Of a stretch of 17,682 nucleotides of DNA, positions 7,011-14,500 are shown piece by piece. The position numbers were made by a program, and so were the translations under genes. The stretch covers positions 244,244 to 261,925 of the forward strand of contig MU646872.1 in NCBI GenBank assembly GCA_026770585.1. The letters are read 5' to 3'. The stretch's first letter is position 1; each line of letters begins with the position of its first letter. Below the pieces are notes generated by a model. It worked only from the letters and a program-made list of their open reading frames with translations. It was not told where the DNA came from and searched no databases. Origin of the DNA: Baffinella frigidus (taxonomy: Eukaryota; Cryptophyceae; Cryptomonadales; Baffinellaceae).

Positions 7011-8345
7011 TTTGGGTTTATAGTTGATGGTTTATGGTGCATGGTGTGTGGTTCATGGTTTATGGTTTGTGGTTTATGGTCTATGATTTGAGCAGGGTTT
7101 AGGGTTTGGGACTAAGGGTTCAGGGTTCAGGGTTCAGGGTTTAGGGTTTAAAGGTAAGGTTTAGGGTTCAGGGTTTAGGCCTTAGAGTGTAGGGTTTAGG
7201 GTTTAGGGTTTAGGGTTTAGGGTTTAGGGTTTAGGGTTTAGGGTTTAGGGTTTAGGGTTTAGGGTTCGGGGTAGGGGTTCGGGATTAAGGGTTTCTTAGG
7301 GTCGAGGATTTAGGGTGAAGGGTGGAGGGTTCAGGGTTCAGGGTTCAGGGTCTCGGATTTCGGGTGTAGATTTTAGGATTGGGGGTTTGGGGTTTGTGGT
7401 TCAGGGTTTAGAGTTTGGTGTTTAGGTTGTAGGGTTGGAGGTTTAGTGCTTGGGGGTTAGGGGTTAGGAATTAAAGTTAAGGTTTCGAGTTCAGAGTTTA
7501 GGGTTTAGGGTTGGGGTTTAGTGTTTTGGGTTTTGGATTTGGTTTGGGGTTCAGGGTTTTGGGTTTAGGGATGAAGGTTCGAGGTTCAGGCATTAAGGTT
7601 CAGGCTTAAGAGTTTGGTGTTCAGGGTTTAGTGTTTAGGGTTTAATGTTGAGAGTGTAGTTTATGATGTTTAGAGTTTAATGTTGAGAGTGCAGTTCATA
7701 ATTTAGGCAGAGTTTAGGGTTTGGGACCAAAGGTTCAGGGTTGAGGGTTAAGGGTTCATGGTTTAGGGTTTAAAGGTAAGGTTTAGGGTTTAGTGTTTAG
7801 GCCTTAGAGTGTAGGGTTTAGGGTTTGGGTTTTAGGGTTTAGGGTTTAGGGTTTAGGGTTTAGGGTTCGGGGTTTAGGGTAGGGGTTTGGGGTTAAGGGT
7901 TTATTAGGGTCGAGGATTCAGGGTGAAGGGTGGAGGGTTCAGGGTTCTGGTTTTCGGGTTTCGGGTTTAGATTTCAGGATTTGGGGTGTGGGGTTTGGTG
8001 GTAAGGGTTTAGAGTGTTTAGGTTGTAGGGTTGGAGGTTTAGTGCTTGGGGGTTAGGGTTTAGGAATTAGAGTTAGGGGTTAGAGTTCAGGGTTTATGGT
8101 TTAGGGTTCAGGGTTTAGGGTTCTGGGTTTGGGTTTGGGGTTTGGGGTTGAGGGTTTGGGGTTTAGGGATTAGGGTTTAGGGTTCAGGCATTAAGGTTCA
8201 GGGTTTAGAGTTCAGTGTTTAGGGTTTAGTGTTTAGGGTTTAATGTTGAGAGTGCAGGGTGTACGGTTTCTGGTTGGTAGGGTTTGAGATGAGGGTGAGT
8301 CAGGGTCCAGGGTTCAGGGATAATGGGTCATGGGTTAGGGTTCTT
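7011..8345 (+). repeat. Internal telomere-like block 2 with a ~0.6-kb tandem duplication
   Basis: TTTAGGG-related repeats throughout, including a near-perfect run of about ten units at 7195-7265. Landmarks show two long copies: GGCCTTAGAGTGTAGGG at about 7178 and 7800, GGGTCGAGGAT at about 7300 and 7908, and GTTTAGTGCTTGGGGGTTAGG at about 7441 and 8037. Offsets are 596-622 bp. The degenerate array was therefore duplicated after it had diverged. Confidence 0.92.
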
Positions 8346-9210
8346 GGGTTCAAGGTTTGCTGATATTTCACATCGGGTAACATCCGTCGACCGGTCGGAA
8401 AAAGTCTGCAGGAATCGCGAGAAAATTGACTTTTGTAAGAGATTTGTTCCCATTTTCAGGTTGAAGCGAAATCGATCAATTCCTTGCTATTGGATCTATT
8501 TCTATTTTTCTCTTTATTTCATAGTCAAACACACGGCGAATTCCTCGCTACCTGTAAGTGGATGGACACAACCGGTAAGTGGCTATAGGTAAGTGGAATC
8601 CACCGTGTGGATGTACATCGCCTTGACAAAGGGTATGCAAGAGTGAGTTGTCGTTTCTGGATCAAAGGATAGAGAGGTGCACATTTCTGGATCAGAGGAT
8701 ACAAAGATTTCGTTACCGTTTTGCCACACCTATGTTAATCCGGGAATCAGTATTTTTCTTTTAAAAGCTGGCAATAAAAATTACTACACAACGGGTCACG
8801 TCAAAAGCAATTCGGTCTACAGCAATTTTCGTGCAGATTTTTTAAAATAAAAATACTTGTTCCCGGACCCGGATGAATGTGGCTTCGCCCAACTACACTG
8901 CCAGACCGGGTTTTTTGTTTTAGCCGACTCACCTGCGAATGTGTAGTGAAGAAGTACACTTTCTGTGTACCTCGTTTCTAAGGTTGACAGATTTGTGAGT
9001 AAATTGATTTTTACAAAATCTCCGCCCTGGCAGTGAACAAGAATTGGAGCCTGTCCAGAGCCTGCCCATGACGGAGTCTAGCTGCGGGTGCCCTCGATTA
9101 CTGATTACTGAATTTATTAAAGAGGTTTCGCCGTTATTGCCTAACCCGTGCCATTACCAGACTATGATCGGTCCAAGACTTGGGCAAGAATCGTCCTTAT
9201 CGTGTGGGAG
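8346..9210. other. AT-rich intergenic region, no gene recognised
   Basis: Mostly unique, AT-rich relative to its surroundings. It contains TGTAAGTGG, GGTAAGTGG and GGTAAGTGG in close succession (about 8554-8598) and TTTCTGGATCARAGGATA twice, 30 bp apart (8654 and 8684). TCCACCGTGTGGATGTACAT at about 8598-8617 resembles TCCGCTGTGTGGTTGTACAT in the foldback element at 14511-14812, and AAAAATTACTACACAA at about 8777 also matches that family. The frame 8323-8592 has no recognisable domain. Confidence 0.45.
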
Positions 9211-9280
9211 CCTTTAGGTCCTTTAGGTTCTTCGAGCTCCCAACATAGGCGGACACCGGAACTGGTTTTGTAGAAAGGGG
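9211..9280 (+). repeat. GCTCCCAACATAG repeat subfamily, copy
   Basis: CTTTAGGTCCTTTAGG, then TTCTTCGAGCTCCCAACATA, GGCGGACACCGGAACTGGTT and GTAGAAAGG. The same unit occurs at 10248-10300 and inverted at 4853-4920. Confidence 0.9.
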
Positions 9281-9354
9281 GGAAAACGAGGTTTAATAAG
9301 TTGACAAACACGTTCGCTGCACCCACCAAGCAAGGGGATCCTCATGCACCAAGC

Positions 9355-10015
9355 CCTTTAGGTCCTTTAGGTTTTAATTTCGCCCAACATAGCCCAACGA
9401 CACGCCCTTCCGTAGAAAGGACTGCAGAGAAAGCATTTTTGCTTTCGGATCGCGTTGAGCTCTCCAGTGCAGAGGCTCGTGAAGAGGGGATAAAGGGTGG
9501 CTCTGTTGGGGTGTTTGATTGCTTCCAAAATAGGAGCGTGCCCGCACACACACCGAGCCCAAGTCAGCCTTTCTGAGGCTCATGGTATCCCACGGTTGAA
9601 GTGTAAGGGCTCCAACCACGGATACCCCACAAGGTGAGGTGGGTTGTGTGGGGATTGTGTGGGGGACGTGAGAAAAGGTCCTTTACTGATTCGTCCTTAT
9701 GGAGTGTCAGGCTCACATCCTTTAGGTCCTTTAGGTTTTAATTTCGCCCAACATATGCCAACGACACGCCCTTCCGTAGAAAGGACTGCAGAAAAAGCAG
9801 TTTTGCTTTCGGATCGCGTTGAGCTCTCCAGTGCAGAGGCTCGTGAAGAGGGGATAAAGGGTGGCTCTGTTGGGGTGTTTGGAGGTATACCAATTGGTGA
9901 CCATGCCCGCGCACACACCGAGCCCAAGTCAGCCTTTCTGAGGCTCATGGTATCCCATGGTTGAAGTATAAAAACTCCAACCACGGATACCTCACAAGGT
10001 GAGGGGGGTTGTGTG
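9355..10015 (+). repeat. Two tandem copies (period 364) of the TTTAGGTCC-family repeat
   Basis: Copy 1 starts at 9355 and copy 2 at 9719. Each begins CCTTTAGGTCCTTTAGG and TTTTAATTTCGCCCAACATA, then has CGCCCTTCCGTAGAAAGGAC, a small AAAGCA...TGCTTT hairpin, and GTTGAGCTCTCCAGTGCAG. The copies are near identical to GTTGGGGTGTTT, differ for about 35 bp, then match again through GAGCCCAAGTCAGCCTTTCT. Each ends with an imperfect hairpin (GGTATCCC...CGGATACC) and a CACAAGGTGAG turn. One frame (RPSVERTAEK, DRVELSSAEAREE) stays open in both copies but is closed in the copy at 10319. I do not call it a gene. Confidence 0.88.
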
Positions 10016-10113
10016 GGGGGGTAAGGTGAAATCAGTCAAGACAACAGAGATGAAATGAGAGAGATGTGGTTGTGTAGGGGTTTCCCCCAATGTACGGACG
10101 TCAGCAAAACCCT

Positions 10114-10243
10114 GGCAGAATAACCTGTTTGTATTTTTTTTACAAATTCAAATTGATAGTCAAATCAGATTTCAACGAGAAATGATATCGGCGAGGGGGC
10201 GGGACTGGCTGCTGTTCCAAATAACGTGCTAGGCGACATCACC
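10114..10243 (+). pseudogene. Truncated, deleted copy of the 5' end of the PDZ gene
   Basis: This closely matches 10604-10700 (5' flank, ATG and first nine codons) and then jumps to sequence matching 11032-11064. The 331 bp equivalent to 10701-11031, which encode the PDZ domain, are missing. The deletion is not a multiple of three, so the frame hits a TAG after about 16 codons. The boundaries do not fit GT-AG splicing, so this is a genomic deletion in a duplicated copy, not a processed transcript. It shows that the gene start was duplicated about 480 bp upstream. Confidence 0.88.
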
Positions 10244-10247
10244 TGAT

Positions 10248-10600
10248 TTAGGTCCTTTAGGTTCTTCGAGCTCCCAACATAGGCGGACACCGGAACTATT
10301 TCGTCCTGTCAACAACCCTGTCCTTTAGGTCCTTCAGGTCCTTTAGGTTTTAATTTTTCCCAACATATGCCAACGACACGCACTTCCGTAGAAAGGACTG
10401 CAAAGAAAGCATTTTTGCTTTCGGATCGCATTTAGCTCTCCAGTCCTTTAGGTCCTTTAGGTTTTAATTTGCAGAGGCTCCTTTAGGTCCTTTAGGTTTT
10501 AATTTCTCCCAACATAGCCCAACGACACGCCCTTCCGTAGAAAGGACTGCAGAAAAAGCATTTTTGCGGCCAAGGGGATCCTCATGTTGCGGCTTTAGGT
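10248..10600 (+). repeat. Nested fragments of the TTTAGGTCC repeat families
   Basis: 10248-10300 is the GCTCCCAACATAG subfamily. 10319-10480 is a copy of the 364-bp family, and 10481-10567 is another start of it. In the 10319 copy a 26-bp module (10445-10470: CCTTTAGGTCC, TTTAGG, TTTTAATTT) interrupts the conserved CTCTCCAGT/GCAGAGGCTC sequence, which is uninterrupted at 9460 and 9824. The module equals the left end of the family. Confidence 0.85.
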
Positions 10601-10603
10601 CCT

Positions 10604-10671
10604 TGGCTGAATAACCTGTTTGTATTTTTTTACAAATTCAAATTGATGGTCAAATCAGATTTCAACGAGAA
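10604..10671 (+). promoter_or_regulatory. 5' flank of the PDZ gene with an upstream ATG
   Basis: An AT-rich 68-bp leader precedes the ATG at 10672, duplicated at 10114-10191. No clear TATA box is seen. An ATG at 10646 lies in another frame and overlaps the main start, so it could act as an inhibitory upstream start if transcription begins before it. The duplicate copy has ATAG at that place and lacks this ATG. Confidence 0.35.
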
Positions 10672-11406
10672 ATGCTATCGGCGAGGGGGCGGGACTGGCT
10701 GGTACCCGGCGTGGCGCCTGCACCTCCTGCGTTTGGGATCGGCGCGCAGATCTGCCGGTCGGGTGATGCGCTCCGCGTCGTGTCGGTCGACCCTCAGGGG
10801 GCGTGCTGGCACGCCGGCATCCGTGAGGGAGACACCTTGGTCGAGATTGAAGGACAGCTGGTCAGCACCCTTGACCGCTTGGGGGAGTGCCTCACCGCAC
10901 TGAGGAACCGCGCAGTCATTTCCGCCAGGATCCTCCGTACCGATGGCCGCGAAAACGATGTCGAGCTGACGAAGCAACCCTCTCTCACACCCACACGCCC
11001 GCAAGGAAACAAGGCTGCGCCATCACCCGCGGCTGTTCCAAATAACGTGCTAGGCGACATCACCAACGTAGCCGCTCTGCGGCTAGACACGAAACCGCAT
11101 GCGTACGCCAGCAGCGATGCCAGCTGGCTCCATGCCTTTGACCAGGACGGCAGTCCTCGCAAGTCCCTCGCACCACACGTCTCTCGGCGCGACCAGTCCG
11201 CTCCTTCGACTCCCACCATCCGACCGACCCCCGCACAACGCACCCCGCGGGCGCCTTCCCCCGAGGGATGGCTCCCGAGGGAAGAGATCGAGGAGCTGCA
11301 CGCGCTGCTCTCCAAGAGCGGGGAGGCGATTTCGAGCCTCAAGGACGACCTTTCGGACGCGCTGGGGGGGCTGGATGCTGCTCAACGCCGCGCGGAAGCC
11401 CTCCAG
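10672..11406 (+). CDS. Exon 1: PDZ domain, linker, start of coiled coil
   Basis: 245 codons. Residues 21-100 fit a PDZ fold. FGIG at 21-24 is in the place of the GLGF carboxylate-binding loop. LRVVSVDPQGACWHAGIREG leads into GDTLVEIEGQ (53-62), the conserved AG...GD.L..I.G core. Then come LTALRN and RILRTDG, a final strand. Residues 101-202 are rich in Pro, Ser and Thr with basic patches. Residues 203-245 (REEIEELHALLSK ... AAQRRAEALQ) form a coiled coil. The exon ends in CAG before GTGTTT. The ATG at 10672 has a purine at -3. The open frame continues to 11469, but past 11406 it enters the purine microsatellite, so the donor at 11407 is preferred. Confidence 0.78.
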
Positions 11407-11476
11407 GTGTTTGACGCCACCCCACACGCGCATCTGCACCCCGAGAGAGAGAGCGCGCGAGAGGGATAGAGGAAGC

Positions 11477-11523
<47 letters not shown>

Positions 11524-14500
11524 AGAGAGGGAGGAGCTTGATGCCAAACCCCACCCCCTCCAAGTGCTTTCTGACACCCCACACGCGCATCTGCTGCAGC
11601 CCACACACGCAGGCCCCTTGCAGGCGCTACTGTTGGAACAGGGTGGAAGCAGCGCGAAGCGTTCCGCGAGCAGGAGCTCCGCTGCGAGGTCCTACCTCAG
11701 TGTTGAACAAGCGTGTTACCACCCCAATCCGTCGATGAGAAGCGTGTTGCCACCCCAATCCGTCGGTAAAAAGCGTGCCACCACCCCAGTACGTGGAACA
11801 GCAGCGAATACAGCATCGCCCCGGTCGATTCACCGTGTTTTGATGCCACCGTGCAGGTGGATTTAGATGCAGAGCGGAGCGCCTTAGACGGTGCAGACAC
11901 CGTGAGGAAATATGGTCGAGTAACCGTGTGTGGACAAGCGTGCAGGTTGAGTTAGACGCAGAGCGGAGCGCATCGGCGAATGGTGCGGTGCGGGAGGTCA
12001 AGCTCGCGCTCCTAACACTTCTCCGCCCCGGTCGATTCACCGTGTTTGGACCACCGTGCAGGTGGATTTAGATGCAGAGCGCGCGGATGGTGCGGCGCGG
12101 GAGGTCAAGCGCGCGCTCCTCGAGGACGACAAGCGCGTTCTGGAGGAGAAGGGCGTTCTGGAGGAGGGGGAGAAGCGCGTTCTGGAGGGGCGCGTGGCTG
12201 CGCTCGAACAACAGGTGCGTGCGAGATTCCCCGTGGCCGGAGGCAAGTGTTGTTTTGGGAGTGTGAAAACCACCACGAGAGGGAGAGGGGGCCTCTCGTG
12301 GCACTGAGGAAATTGTCGTGTCGTGCGCGCTCCTCGAGGATGGCAACACGATTTCATCTCGGACCATACCAGAATCTGTCCTGATATAAAGGCGTAAGAT
12401 AGCATCGTTTGATGTCTAAAATAGCATATTCACCCTTACCTTCCGCGCGGGGAGCCTAAGATAGCGGGACAGGATCTGTCTTGGTCCGAAATTAGATTGC
12501 TGGAGGAGGAGTTGAAGCGCGTGCTGGAGGGGCGCGTGGCTGCGCTGGAACACCAGGTGTGGGGTTTGGGGTCTGCGGTTTGGGGTATATGGTTTGGGGT
12601 TCGGGGTTTGGGGCTTGGGGTTTGGGGTTTGGGGTTTGGAGTTTGGGGTTTGGAGTATGGGGTTTGGGGTTTGGGGTTTGGAGTTTGGGGTTTGGAGTTT
12701 GGGGTTTGGAGTATGGGGTTTGGGGTTTGGGGTTTGAAGTTTGGGGTTTGGGGTTTACGATTTGGAGTTGACAGATTTGGGATTTGGGGTTTGGTGCGTG
12801 CGAGACGCCCCGTGGGCTGAGGGAAGTGCGTTTTTTTGGAGGGGTGTAAACCACCACGAGAGGGAGAGGAGGCCTCTTGGCGCTGATCCACCACGAGAGG
12901 GAGATGTGGCCTCTCGTGGCACTGCGGGGATTGTTTTGTCGGGGTGGGGCAGCGCCCTCGCGCGTCAGTTGTGCCCCCGCACACGCCGAGGCGTGAGACT
13001 GCGTCTGAGTGAGACGCCGCCTCGCCCGGCGTCTCACTGCGCCGGGCGAGTCGCGTGAGATCTGCGCCCGCACACGGGATGCAGCCAGGACGAGCCGCCC
13101 ATGCGTTGAAAAGCACCCTCAGATTATGTCTCTCAGAGTCCGCACGATTCTTTCCCTGAGATTCGTTGATCACGGGGGGCTGATACCGGCAGGTGCAAGA
13201 ACGCGACGTGCTGCTCGCACACGCTTCCGAGCGCCAAACAATACCCTCAGAGATCACGCCCGCCTCCCGCGGGCGTGATCTCTGAGGGGATCGTTTTGTC
13301 GTGCTGGTGTCAGCTCTGCGCCCGCCACGACGAACCGCGCATGCGTTGACAGGGACCCTCCGATTCTGCGAGTCGCCACCGTGCGTTGACCACGGAGGGG
13401 GTTTGACACCGGCAGGTGCGAGAACGCGACGCGCTGCTCGCACAAGCTTCCGAGCGCCCCGCGGCTCCTGCGGGTGTGGTCTCTGAGGGACGTGCCGAAC
13501 GCCGCGCTGACAGGTGCTTCCACCCGACCCTCGCGCGCATCCGCACGCCCCACACCTCTCGCCCCCCCCGACGTTCCCGCCTTTTTTTTTAATTGAGCGC
13601 TGACAGGTGCTTACACCTATCCCTGAAGTGGCCAGTAGGCTCATACGCCCTACCGTAGGGTCCCAGGACCTGCCTAGGGCGAGTTGAATATTAACCCTAT
13701 GGGCACTTAGGGATATGCTGCGGTCGAAGTTCCCCATCCTACCCTCCAACCCACACCACCCACACCACCCTCTCTCTCATCCGCACGCCACTCTCGGTCC
13801 CGCCATCATGTGAACTGCGTTCCCGCGTGGCTGCTGTTTCGCTGAGCGTGGAGGCGTGGGATCAGGCATAGGAAACTGAGTTTAGATGCCCTTGGAGCAG
13901 GGATCTGCGCAAGCTGCGGGGCGTCGCGGAGGCGAACGCTGTTTCTGCGCGGAAGCGTGAGGAGGCTGCGGCGCTCCTCCGCCGCGAAAACCAGGTGTCT
14001 TGCCCGCCCAATACGCGTATCCACATCCCAACAGCCATCGAGGTGGCGCGCAAACGAGTAACGGTGCACCAGGCCCTCCTCCGCCGCGAAAATCAGGTAA
14101 TTTGTGAACACGGGCTCCAATTCCGGCCACTTTTGGCATTTCCCAGGTGCCGTGTCCGCCCCTGGTGCACCGTTGCTTGTTTGCGCTGGCTCGATGGCTG
14201 TTGAGATGTGCATACGCATTTTTTTGCGTGCGTGTAGCGTGTGTGAGCGTTGCGGAGACCCACTTGTTGAGCGCCTCACCGATTCAGAGGAACAGATGAA
14301 CGAGCACGAACACATCGTTGCGAGAGGACGGATCGACGTGACCAATCGAGGGTGTCCACGGTTCCTGAAGCGATCGGGCCACACACATGCGCAGTTGCTC
14401 CGAGAGACGATCGGCAAGCTCGACGCCTCGCGCTCGGGCGGAGCAGGAGGAGCAGGCTCGCCTGCCAAGGCGCACGGCCACAGCGCCGCACCACACCAGG

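Noticed and set aside
9301-9964. Conserved frame RPSVERTAEK...SSAEAREEGIK in both 364-bp repeat copies
   Set aside because: The copies are nearly identical DNA, so an open frame in both is not independent evidence. The next copy has a stop, and the few differences are not mainly silent.
10114-10243. Processed retrocopy of the PDZ gene
   Set aside because: It contains non-transcribed-looking flank, the missing segment lacks AG at its end, and there is no poly-A tail.
10643-10903. Upstream-starting 86-codon frame overlapping exon 1
   Set aside because: It is out of frame with the PDZ-coding frame and Arg/Trp/Ser-rich without a domain. Noted only as a possible upstream start.
11407-11469. Read-through extension of exon 1 to 265 codons
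   Set aside because: The extra residues end in the GA microsatellite, and the CAG/GTGTTT border matches the other exon ends.
12436-13749. 437-codon frame on the minus strand, the longest in the window
   Set aside because: It runs antisense through the duplicated exon 4 region and the GGGGTTT array. Its Pro/Asn/Lys repeats (NPKPQTP) are translated heptamers, and the exons on the + strand explain the DNA better.
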